From contig CAJIZL010000005.1 in assembly GCA_905182035.1 (NCBI GenBank), positions 92,255 to 156,254 on the forward strand: a stretch of DNA of 64,000 nucleotides, given 5' to 3'. This DNA comes from Oceanospirillaceae bacterium ASP10-02a (GTDB taxonomy: Bacteria; Pseudomonadota; Gammaproteobacteria; Pseudomonadales; Balneatricaceae). Numbering within the stretch: position 1 is the first letter of the stretch; every line of letters starts with the position of its first letter. Positions 38,763-46,371 of this stretch are shown here, piece by piece. The notes under the pieces were generated by a model. The model saw nothing but the letters and a program-made list of their open reading frames with translations, was not told where the DNA came from and ran no database searches. Made by a program: the position numbers and the translations under genes.

Positions 38763-39554
38763 TCAACTGCCTTGGTGTTTTAAAAGGGCTTTAATATCAG
38801 CCAGTTCGTTGCGTAAGTCAGACATGGAGGGTTCTCCGTCTGCCAAACGCTCTGCTGCGTTCTCATTTTCCATGACGTTCACAACAATGCCAATAACCAT
38901 ATTTAAAAACGCAAACGTAGTGAGAAAAATAAAGCTTAAGAAATACACCCAAGCGTAGCCATATATGGTCATTACTTCGTACATAACGTCGGTCCAGTCT
39001 TCAAAAGTCATGACCCTAAACAGCGTCAGCATCGAGATGGAAATGTCGCCCCACAAAACTGAATTGATGCTACTAAAAAAAGTCGTACCGACCGCGGCGT
39101 AGATATAAAAAATGATGAACATCAGCATGAGTATGTACCCCAACTGAGGCAGTGCCTTGATCAGCGAATTAAGCAATATTCGGAGTTCTGGCACGACAGA
39201 AATCATACGCAATACTCGGAAAATACGTATTAGTCGACCTACTAAAGCTAACTCACTATCTTCTATAGGGATTAGGCTTACCACAACAATGATGGTGTCG
39301 AAAAGATTCCAGCCGTTAAAAAAGAACCTACTTTTATTTGGGTCGCCAGTAAATCGGATACTAATTTCAATTAAGAAAAATACTGTAATGCCGATGTCTA
39401 GGAAACCTATGACGCTGATCAGCCCAGGGGGCATGGAATAGGTTTTAGCGCCAATGACAAGTGCCGACAGCAGGATGATGCTGACTACAAACAACTCAAA
39501 TATTTTATTAGATCGTAAGGTGAATAAACGAGTTTGTAAACGGGATAAAAGCAT
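38763..39554 (-). CDS. Voltage-gated cation channel, NaChBac-like
   Basis: A 263-residue single-repeat six-helix channel that should form tetramers. The S4 helix has regularly spaced arginines (GRLIRIFRVLRMISVVPELR). The pore filter is TFEDWTD in MTLFRVMTFEDWTD, close to the TxExW filter of bacterial sodium channels but with Phe-Glu-Asp rather than Leu-Glu-Ser. An acidic coiled-coil tail follows S6. Sodium selectivity is likely from the filter glutamate; the extra Asp might alter calcium permeability. Confidence 0.86.
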   Translation of the reverse strand: MLLSRLQTRLFTLRSNKIFELFVVSIILLSALVIGAKTYSMPPGLISVIGFLDIGITVFFLIEISIRFTGDPNKSRFFFNGWNLFDTIIVVVSLIPIEDSELALVGRLIRIFRVLRMISVVPELRILLNSLIKALPQLGYILMLMFIIFYIYAAVGTTFFSSINSVLWGDISISMLTLFRVMTFEDWTDVMYEVMTIYGYAWVYFLSFIFLTTFAFLNMVIGIVVNVMENENAAERLADGEPSMSDLRNELADIKALLKHQGS

Positions 39555-39591
39555 GAATGTAGGCTCAATTTTTAGAGTAAATAGTTGGGTA

Positions 39592-40626
39592 TTATGAACT
39601 GTAACGTGCGCTAATTAGGCCGCCAAGTATGATGAAAGTAAGCGCTACTACGGAACTGGTTGCCATTACAGCGGTGCCAGATAGCCCTGCTCCTATTGAA
39701 CAGCCACTGGCAAGCACTGAGCCTACACCCATGAGTGTTCCTGCAAATACGTAACGCCCCATAGGGAACTCTGGGGTAAAGCTTCGTAGGTTAAAATCTT
39801 GTCTCACTAAGGTCACCATAACAGCACCGACCAAGCAGCCTATGAGAAGGCCTGTGCCGAGTCGTATAAATGGAGCATCTAACGAGATAACACTGATTAA
39901 ACTTTGTGCTGCGGGTGCGCTAAAGGTAATGCTTTGCGGTAACATTGCATTAAAGCTGTGATAAGCAAAAAAGCTGGTTGCGTACCAGCCCAGTGCCACA
40001 GCAAGGCCGACGATGGTGGCCCCCAGTAATTGTGCCCAAGCGCGCCTTCTAATGAGAGCAACTGCACAGATGGCAGCAATGATTGCACCGATGAGCAAAT
40101 AATGTGATTGCGATAAAGGCAGCCATTCATGGAGTTGGCTGGCTGGCTGATTTAGTCGCCATAGGTCCTGCACATTCTCTCTAAATGTCACCAGTTGGCC
40201 GCCATAAGTGAGTTGTGCCGACAGGGCGAAAGCGACCAGAGTGAGCAGTGACCTTAAGTTACCGCTGGCAAGCTGTATAATTTGCCGTGAGGCACAGCCA
40301 CGGCTCAGCATCATACCAAAGCCAAACATCAATCCACCAATAATGGGACCGCTGAGGCTGGCCTCTGCAGTAATAACCTGTGCTTCGCTAATATCACCAG
40401 CGTCTCCTTGCAACAGTAACTGGGTGCACACAATGGCAACTCCTAAGCCACATAGCCAAGTATAGCTAGCACTGCTGAATTTTTTCAGGGATACATCCAG
40501 CACCAATTTGCGCAGGCAAAAGTTGCTAATAGTAGCGCCCAAGCCGAAGGCTAAGCCCATCACCAGGCCTAGGAATAACTGTAAAGGCTGGATGCCAATG
40601 TCAGTGATGAGTTGTTCGTAATCCAT
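39592..40626 (-). CDS. YeeE/YedE family sulfur-compound transporter
   Basis: A 344-residue membrane protein with about nine or ten helices. Family members such as TsuA import thiosulfate and use conserved cysteines to relay it. Here Cys37 (ISNFC), Cys111 (LSRGCASRQI) and a C-terminal Cys in LASGCSIGAGLSG match that pattern, and the two repeats G-x-x-L-x-x-GC are visible. It sits with a DsrE-like gene opposite the sox operon, supporting transport of thiosulfate or a sulfur intermediate. Confidence 0.9.
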   Translation of the reverse strand: MDYEQLITDIGIQPLQLFLGLVMGLAFGLGATISNFCLRKLVLDVSLKKFSSASYTWLCGLGVAIVCTQLLLQGDAGDISEAQVITAEASLSGPIIGGLMFGFGMMLSRGCASRQIIQLASGNLRSLLTLVAFALSAQLTYGGQLVTFRENVQDLWRLNQPASQLHEWLPLSQSHYLLIGAIIAAICAVALIRRRAWAQLLGATIVGLAVALGWYATSFFAYHSFNAMLPQSITFSAPAAQSLISVISLDAPFIRLGTGLLIGCLVGAVMVTLVRQDFNLRSFTPEFPMGRYVFAGTLMGVGSVLASGCSIGAGLSGTAVMATSSVVALTFIILGGLISARYSS

Positions 40627-40710
40627 AGGCGGTTAAGTCATGTAATAATGTTAGCGAATTATAGGTCGTCTTAGAGCAAAAATCACGTCACTTAGGCTTT
40701 AAAGGGGTGG

Positions 40711-41151
40711 CTATGGTCGCACATAAATATATCCTCTTTGTTGTAAGGCCACGATGGCAGGCAGCCCCGCTTGCACAATGTCTTCTTCTACAACCTCATA
40801 CAGTGCCGCCCGTGTAAGCTGGTATGCTGATAAAGTATTACCACAGATTAAAAACTGCACATTCTGAAAGCGCAGGCTATCTAGGGCTATTTGCTTATCG
40901 AGGTCGTTGTTGGCCTCAATAAAATACTCCAATGCCGGGCCGTGCACTACAACCTTTAAATCAATGGCGTCTTCACCTACGGCGTCAAGGTGATTGGTCA
41001 TGTTGTTAAAAGTAGCGTTGATTCGGCTTGTTTCACCGTAGTTGACATGGTAGACCACTTTTTGAGGTTCATAGTCCTGTGCCAAAGCACTCATAGTAAC
41101 TAGGCAGGAGAAAATTAAGCATAATAAATTTTTGTAATGACACATTGGCAT
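40711..41151 (-). CDS. Exported DsrE-like protein
   Basis: About 146 residues. A signal peptide (NLLCLIFSCLVTMSALAQ) is followed by a DsrE/DsrF-like fold: VVYHVNYG strand, LKVVVHGPALEYF strand, then QFLICGNTL with one cysteine where DsrE proteins often carry a sulfur-binding Cys. Likely binds or carries sulfane sulfur in the periplasm. The ATG at 41151 or 41145 is served by AAGGTGG; the open frame begins earlier. It is 84 bases upstream of the YeeE-like gene in the same direction and divergent from soxC. Confidence 0.8.
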   Translation of the reverse strand: MPMCHYKNLLCLIFSCLVTMSALAQDYEPQKVVYHVNYGETSRINATFNNMTNHLDAVGEDAIDLKVVVHGPALEYFIEANNDLDKQIALDSLRFQNVQFLICGNTLSAYQLTRAALYEVVEEDIVQAGLPAIVALQQRGYIYVRP

Positions 41152-41169
41152 GACCACCTTAATTAACAC

Positions 41170-41344
41170 TCACAGCATAAGGTAACATAGAAGGCAGGCA
41201 TCCTTTTTTTTGATTTTTAATATAAATTTATTATATAAACTTATGCTTTTTAGTTTATTTTGGAATATGCTACTTTAGTGTCTTGTAATGTTTGACCAAG
41301 ATTCCGTATGATAGTCAGATTGAAACGCTCGATAAAAGTTACCT
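41170..41344. promoter_or_regulatory. Divergent control region of the sox island
   Basis: Very AT-rich 175 bases between the DsrE-like gene and soxC. TTGACC at 41292-41297 is a possible -35 for soxC, but the matching -10 is weak (TCAGAT at 41315). No sox regulator gene is in the window, so what controls it is unknown. Confidence 0.45.
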
Positions 41345-42664
41345 ATGGCCACTCCAAGTACCCAACAACTGCTGCAAACTATGCAGGGTGCAAGTGAACA
41401 CTTAAGCACCAATGACCGGCGTGATTTTTTACGCCGTGGGGTGAGCTATGTGGCTGGAGCTGCTGCGGTAGGTGGCGCTACACTGGCCTCGGCCACAGGT
41501 TTAACTAGTAACTTGCCACCCAATGAGCCCCAATGGGGCCGACAACTAGGCACTGGGGTGGTGGAAAATCCATACGGGCTGCCCTCACGTCATGAGTCAC
41601 AGGTTGTTCGGCGTACTGTGCCTTGGTTAACGGCTGAGTCCATCTCATCTATTAGCATGAGCCCACTTCAAGACCTTAAGGGCATTATTACACCTAACGG
41701 TTTGGTGTTTGAACGTTACCATGCGGGTGTGCCCGACATTAACCCAGACGAACACCGTTTGATGATCCATGGTTTAGTGGACAACCCATTAATTTTCACC
41801 ATGGAAGATCTGATGCGTTTTCCATCAGTGTCGGAAATTAAATTTATTGAGTGCCCAGCTAATGGAGGCATGGAATGGCGTGGTCCACAAATGGAAGCGT
41901 TGCAGTTCACCCACGGCATGTTGAGTTGTTGTGAATGGACAGGGGTACCTTTAAAGGTACTGTTAGATGCTGCAGGTGTGCAGACTGCAGGCAAGTGGAT
42001 ATTAGCAGAAGGGGCAGACGGTGCTCATATGAGCCGCTCTATTCCAATGGAAAAAATTCTAGACGATACCTTAGTTGTTTATGCTCAAAATGGTGAAATG
42101 TTGCGGCCAGAGCAAGGCTATCCTTTGCGCCTATTAAACCCTGGTTGGGAAGGCAACACCTCCATTAAATGGTTGCGCCGTATCGAAGTAGGTGACCAAC
42201 CTTGGCATCACCGCGAAGAAACCTCTAAATATACTGACCTGATGGCAGATGGCCGTGCTCGCCGTTTTACCTTTGTGCAAGAGTGTAATTCTGTAATTAC
42301 TAGCCCTTGCCCAGAGAACCCGATTGTCCGCAAAGGCTTCTTAGAGGTTGAAGGCTTAGCGTGGACTGGCCGTGGCACAATTAAAGGTGTGGATATATCC
42401 TTTGATGGTGGTGTTTCGTGGCGTCCTGCGCAGCTTAAGGGTTTGGTGCTCGATAAAGCGCTGACTCGGTTTAGTCTCAGCACCCAGTGGCAAGGAGAAC
42501 CATGGCTAATTCAAAGCCGAGCTTATGACGATACAGGCTACGTCCAACCTACCTTAGCTCAACTAAGAGAGCAACGTGGTGTAAATTCTATTTATCACAA
42601 AAACTCCATTCATACCTGGCAAGTAGCTCCGACTGGCGAGGTGAAAAATGTTCAGATTACCTAA
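41345..42664 (+). CDS. soxC: Sulfane dehydrogenase molybdenum subunit SoxC
   Basis: The molybdopterin subunit of Sox(CD)2 oxidises SoxY-bound sulfane sulfur to the sulfone level in the periplasm. A twin-arginine signal NDRRDFLRRG has Arg at 25-26. The sulfite-oxidase fold follows, with the molybdenum-ligand cysteine at residue 170 in IKFIECPANGG, then a C-terminal dimerisation domain. The 439-residue length fits. Its end overlaps soxD by 17 bases. SoxC is what separates full oxidation to sulfate from storage of sulfur globules. Confidence 0.95.
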   Translation: MATPSTQQLLQTMQGASEHLSTNDRRDFLRRGVSYVAGAAAVGGATLASATGLTSNLPPNEPQWGRQLGTGVVENPYGLPSRHESQVVRRTVPWLTAESISSISMSPLQDLKGIITPNGLVFERYHAGVPDINPDEHRLMIHGLVDNPLIFTMEDLMRFPSVSEIKFIECPANGGMEWRGPQMEALQFTHGMLSCCEWTGVPLKVLLDAAGVQTAGKWILAEGADGAHMSRSIPMEKILDDTLVVYAQNGEMLRPEQGYPLRLLNPGWEGNTSIKWLRRIEVGDQPWHHREETSKYTDLMADGRARRFTFVQECNSVITSPCPENPIVRKGFLEVEGLAWTGRGTIKGVDISFDGGVSWRPAQLKGLVLDKALTRFSLSTQWQGEPWLIQSRAYDDTGYVQPTLAQLREQRGVNSIYHKNSIHTWQVAPTGEVKNVQIT

Positions 42665-43670
42665 ATCTGCCCTAGCCCTAGCCCTGTTTGCCTGTGCTGC
42701 GGTGGGGGCATCTAACTCCCAAGACTACCAAATTGGCACAGCAGCAACTGCAGTTGAAATAGCAGGCTGGGATATTGATATTCGTGCAGACGGCAAAGGT
42801 CTGCCTGTCGGTAGTGGTAATGCAATCAATGGTGAAGAAAGTTACGAAATATTTTGTGCGTCGTGTCATGGCGTATTCGGTGAGGGAGAAGGCCGTTGGC
42901 CGGTTTTGGCTGGTGGTGAAGGAACATTGGCTGATGATCGCCCAGTTAAGACCGTAGGTAGCTATTGGCCCTATGCCAGCACCTTGTTTGACTATATTCG
43001 TCGGGCTATGCCGTTCACAGCACCGATGAGCTTAGATGATCAGCAGGTTTATGACATTACTGCGTATGTGCTCTACTTGAACGATTTGATCGGAGAAGAC
43101 TTTGAGCTGTCGCAAGATAATTTGGCCCAGATAAAAATGCCTAATCAAGACGGTTTCTTCGTGGACAATCGCCCAGACGTGAGCAATCCCCGTTGTATGG
43201 CTGATTGTGCAGATCCAGCCAGCCTAATGATCCAAAGCTCCTTATCAGGGATTACACCGATTGGTCATTTTGTTGAAGGGGCCGATGCGCCTGCGTCAAG
43301 CCACTCGGGCCAACACGACCTAGAAGCCAGTAAAGAAGCTGAGCGGAAGGCGGCTATTACGGGTGAACAATTGGTTTCATCAGTTGCCCAGAAAAATGCT
43401 GTGATGAGTGCGGAAGCTATCGCTGGCGAAGCAACCTATAAGGTGGCTTGTGGCGTTTGCCACGATAGTGGCTTAGCGGGTGCACCTAAGTTAGCAGATA
43501 CTGATGCCTGGTTAACAAGGCTTCAGCAAGGCAAAGAAATACTTACCATTCATGCGTTAGAGGGGTATGCTGGTGCTAAAGGGTATATGCCAGCCAAAGG
43601 CGGTAGGGCAGATTTATCAGATGAAGCAGTGACCAATGCGGTCCTATTTATGGTGGAATCTCAACAATAA
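42648..43670 (+). CDS. soxD: Diheme cytochrome c subunit SoxD
   Basis: Electron-accepting partner of SoxC. A Sec signal (LALALFACAAVGAS) and two c-type heme sites, CASCH at 70-74 and CGVCH at 268-272, are set in two cytochrome c domains joined by a Ser/Glu-rich linker. 340 residues. The last 22 bases and stop codon are duplicated in tandem just after the gene. Confidence 0.92.
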   Translation: MFRLPKSALALALFACAAVGASNSQDYQIGTAATAVEIAGWDIDIRADGKGLPVGSGNAINGEESYEIFCASCHGVFGEGEGRWPVLAGGEGTLADDRPVKTVGSYWPYASTLFDYIRRAMPFTAPMSLDDQQVYDITAYVLYLNDLIGEDFELSQDNLAQIKMPNQDGFFVDNRPDVSNPRCMADCADPASLMIQSSLSGITPIGHFVEGADAPASSHSGQHDLEASKEAERKAAITGEQLVSSVAQKNAVMSAEAIAGEATYKVACGVCHDSGLAGAPKLADTDAWLTRLQQGKEILTIHALEGYAGAKGYMPAKGGRADLSDEAVTNAVLFMVESQQ

Positions 43671-43694
43671 GTTATGGTGGAATCTCAACAATAA
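43649..43694 (+). repeat. Tandem duplication of the soxD 3' end
   Basis: The 22-base end of soxD (43649-43670, including its stop) is repeated exactly at 43673-43694, a 24-base period. It adds no codons to soxD because the first stop is kept. It looks like a recent slippage event. Confidence 0.95.
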
Positions 43695-43732
43695 TGTTTA
43701 GCTTTCATGAAGACAAAAACGAGGAAAAACTA

Positions 43733-44095
43733 ATGCGCAAAAGTATAATAAAGCACGCGTTACTCGGTTTGGTGTTGGTCGGAGCGTCTTCAATGACGTT
43801 GGCAGCTGCCTCTGCCGATCAAATAGCCAAAGGTAAAGCACTTTATCTAAATAAGAAAAAGGGTAACTGTATAGCCTGTCACATGATTCCTGATGCAGAT
43901 GCTAAGCTGCCAGGAAATCAAGGCCCGCCGTTAGTGGCAATGAAAGCACGCTTTCCAGACCCAAAGGTACTTAGGGCTCAGATTTGGGATCCCACTGTAA
44001 AAAGCCCTTCGACTATCATGCCTCCATTTGGTCGCCATTGGATTTTATCTGAAGATGAAATCGATGATATTGTGGCTTACTTGTACCAGTATTAA
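43733..44095 (+). CDS. soxX: Cytochrome c SoxX
   Basis: Monoheme partner of SoxA. The SoxXA complex attaches thiosulfate to the SoxY cysteine. A signal peptide runs to about residue 25 and the heme motif CIACH is at residues 46-50, followed by the SoxX-like LPGNQGPPL. A C-terminal IMPPFGRH carries the Met axial ligand. The ATG at 43733 is preceded by GAGGAA; the open frame runs 13 codons upstream without a signal-like sequence. 120 residues. Confidence 0.92.
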   Translation: MRKSIIKHALLGLVLVGASSMTLAAASADQIAKGKALYLNKKKGNCIACHMIPDADAKLPGNQGPPLVAMKARFPDPKVLRAQIWDPTVKSPSTIMPPFGRHWILSEDEIDDIVAYLYQY

Positions 44096-44142
44096 ATTAT
44101 ATTTCAGTGCCATTAAATTAAAAATGGCAAAGGACTAAACTA

Positions 44143-44598
44143 ATGATGAATCGAAGAAGTGTTTTAAAGGCAGTATTTACTGGGGGCTTAGTTGCTGGTA
44201 TGGGTGTGCTAATGCCACGCATAGCCATGGCTGCTTGGTCTAAAGCAGCATTTGAGGCTGAGACGCAAGACATGGCAATGGGCGCTTTATATGAAGCAAA
44301 CCCAAGTGCCAGCGCTGACGTCACATTAAAAGCGCCTGATATCGCTGAAAATGGTGCAGTGGTGCCTATCAGTGTGAAAAGCAGTTTGTCAGGTGTGACT
44401 AGTATTGCCATATTTGTGGCTGGTAACCCGCTACCATTGGCTGCTCAGTTCACCATCCCTGAAGGTACCTTGGCCAATGTGTCTTGCCGTATCCGTATGG
44501 GTAAAACCTCCGATGTAACCGCAGTGGTCACGACGGCTGGTGGTGCATTCAGTGCTTCTAAAGAAGTAAAAGTAACAATCGGCGGCTGCGGCGGCTAA
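44143..44598 (+). CDS. soxY: Sulfur carrier subunit SoxY
   Basis: Periplasmic carrier on whose C-terminal cysteine all Sox intermediates ride. 151 residues with a Tat-type leader (MNRRSVLKAVFTGG) and the diagnostic GGCGG terminus, Cys149 on the swinging arm. Exported as a complex with SoxZ, which lacks its own leader and is encoded 22 bases downstream. The start may be the second ATG at 44146. Confidence 0.97.
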   Translation: MMNRRSVLKAVFTGGLVAGMGVLMPRIAMAAWSKAAFEAETQDMAMGALYEANPSASADVTLKAPDIAENGAVVPISVKSSLSGVTSIAIFVAGNPLPLAAQFTIPEGTLANVSCRIRMGKTSDVTAVVTTAGGAFSASKEVKVTIGGCGG

Positions 44599-44620
44599 CG
44601 GCGAACTAGGAGAAATTATC

Positions 44621-44935
44621 ATGGCAAAAGGTATTTTACGCGCCAAAGCAAAAGCCAAAGGCGACAATACATTAGTTAAAATCATGGCTAAGCATGCTAT
44701 GGAAACAGGTAACCGCAAAGATAAAAGTGGTAAAAAAATTCCTGCTAAATACATTCAAACCCTGAGCGTTGCGCATAACGGAAAAACTGTTATGGAAGCC
44801 AATATGGGTCCTGCCGTTTCTAAGAACCCATACATGGCATTCACCTTTGTTGGTGGTGCTAAAGGTGACGAACTGCAAATGACATGGACGGAAAATACTG
44901 GCTCTACAGCCACAGAAACCGCCAAAATCAAGTAG
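44621..44935 (+). CDS. soxZ: SoxZ, partner of SoxY
   Basis: A 104-residue immunoglobulin-like protein without a signal peptide, carried out with SoxY. Family features are the KIPAKYIQTL segment, MGPAVSKNPYMAFTF and DELQMTWTENTG. The AGGAGA ribosome site precedes the ATG. Confidence 0.95.
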   Translation: MAKGILRAKAKAKGDNTLVKIMAKHAMETGNRKDKSGKKIPAKYIQTLSVAHNGKTVMEANMGPAVSKNPYMAFTFVGGAKGDELQMTWTENTGSTATETAKIK

Positions 44936-44971
44936 CCGGTAACGGCGACTCTATAGCAAGAGGCATCAGAT

Positions 44972-45832
44972 ATGAAAATAATAAAATCACTGTTAGCCGG
45001 CGCATCCTTGGCGCTTGTGGCCAGTATCAGCCAAGCAGCAACCAGCGGTAATACATTGGCAACGGTTGATCCAGAAGCGGATCGTTCAGCAATGCAAAGT
45101 TACTTTCAAAAGCGCTTTCCACAAGTAGCTTTAAGTGACTACGTCAATGGCATTTATGCCCTTGATGCGCCATCGCGTGAGCAGTGGCAAAGCATAGAAG
45201 AGTTCCCTCCTTACGAGTTTGATATTGAAGAAGGTGAAGCTCTATTTAATAAAACGTTTGCTAATGGCAAATCTTACGCTGATTGCTTCGCTAATGGCGG
45301 CATTGGCATTCGCCAAAATTTTCCCCGTTGGGATGCATCTCAAGGCAAAGTTGTGACCTTAGAGTTGGCTATTAATCAGTGTCGCAAAGCTAACGGTGAA
45401 GAAGCCTTGGGTTGGAAAAAAGGCAAAATTGCCCAGATATCTGCTTATATGGCCTTCACCTCACGGGACAACGTATTCGATGTGCAAATCCCTAATGACA
45501 AGGCTAAAGCAGCCTACTTAGACGGTAAGCAAAGCTTCTACGCCCGTCGTGGCCAATTGAATATGAGTTGTGCCAACTGCCATATAGCTGGTGCCTATAT
45601 TAAAATTCGCGCCGACTTACCAGGGCCTACTTTAGGCCATGTGACCCACTTTCCAGTGTTTCGCTCTAAATGGGGCGAGCTAGGTACGTTGCAACGCCGT
45701 TATGGCGGTTGCCAGAAGAACGTGCGTGGTGTGCCACAGAAAACTCAAGGTGAAAAATTCCGTAACTTAGAATTTTTCCAAACGTATATGTCGAATGGAC
45801 TAGTGGTTAATGGCCCTGGTGCACGTAAATAA
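44972..45832 (+). CDS. soxA: Thiosulfate-cysteine transferase subunit SoxA
   Basis: Catalytic cytochrome c of SoxXA. 286 residues with a Sec signal ending SISQA. Only one heme motif (CANCH, 200-204) is present. The first heme of diheme SoxA is replaced by Cys105 and Cys137, which probably form a disulfide. The active-site persulfide cysteine is Cys247 in QRRYGGCQKN. It ends 18 bases before the SoxK-like gene. Confidence 0.95.
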   Translation: MKIIKSLLAGASLALVASISQAATSGNTLATVDPEADRSAMQSYFQKRFPQVALSDYVNGIYALDAPSREQWQSIEEFPPYEFDIEEGEALFNKTFANGKSYADCFANGGIGIRQNFPRWDASQGKVVTLELAINQCRKANGEEALGWKKGKIAQISAYMAFTSRDNVFDVQIPNDKAKAAYLDGKQSFYARRGQLNMSCANCHIAGAYIKIRADLPGPTLGHVTHFPVFRSKWGELGTLQRRYGGCQKNVRGVPQKTQGEKFRNLEFFQTYMSNGLVVNGPGARK

Positions 45833-45850
45833 GCAGGCGAGGAGAACAAC

Positions 45851-46273
45851 ATGAAAAAGACGATTTCCCTTGTGGCAGCCTTGATGATGGTATCTGGCGT
45901 TGTCGCTGCACATCCTTTTAATGAAGCCTTTAATGAGCAACGTGCAATGTACGGTAAAGGTCATAGCTTTACGTGGAATGGCCAAACCTACATTACGGAT
46001 CATCCTGAAGAGATTGCTGCTGCAGTAGTAGCTAATGCGGCTAATGCTACTGCATTGCTCGCTGCAGCTAAAGACCAGTACACCCAAGTGCTTGCAGTTG
46101 ACTTTGGTTGGACTTTAACCAAAAACTTACTTAAGTCGGCTGGTAAAGCGCTTGAGACTGGTGAATTCCGTAAATCTATGGATTTGTCAGCACAAGCTCA
46201 ATATCACTCGCGCATGGGTATTGCGCAGTACCACCAATCCCAAGCTGAGTGGATTATGGCTGTGCCTGAGTAA
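45851..46273 (+). CDS. SoxXA-binding-like protein (SoxK family)
   Basis: A 140-residue exported protein (signal MKKTISLVAALMMVSGVVAA), mostly helical. The C-terminal half (DFGWTLTKNLLKSAGKALETGEF...AQAQYHSRMGIAQY) resembles SoxK/SAXB, which stabilises SoxXA in some bacteria. The N-terminal 55 residues, including FTWNGQTYITDHPEE, are less familiar to me. Position right after soxA supports the assignment. A terminator follows. Confidence 0.65.
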   Translation: MKKTISLVAALMMVSGVVAAHPFNEAFNEQRAMYGKGHSFTWNGQTYITDHPEEIAAAVVANAANATALLAAAKDQYTQVLAVDFGWTLTKNLLKSAGKALETGEFRKSMDLSAQAQYHSRMGIAQYHQSQAEWIMAVPE

Positions 46274-46294
46274 GACTCATAGTTAACACTACCC

Positions 46295-46340
46295 AAGCCC
46301 ACGTTCTGCTCTCATTGCAGTTCGGTGGGCTTATTTTTTT
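46295..46340 (+). terminator. Intrinsic terminator between soxK-like gene and soxB
   Basis: Stem AAGCCCAC (46295-46302) with GTGGGCTT (46325-46332), an inner CTGC/GCAG pairing and a seven-T run at 46334-46340. It would end or attenuate the soxCDXYZA-K message before soxB. Confidence 0.82.
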
Positions 46341-46371
46341 AAGCTCAATTAAGCCATCATAGGAATCCACT

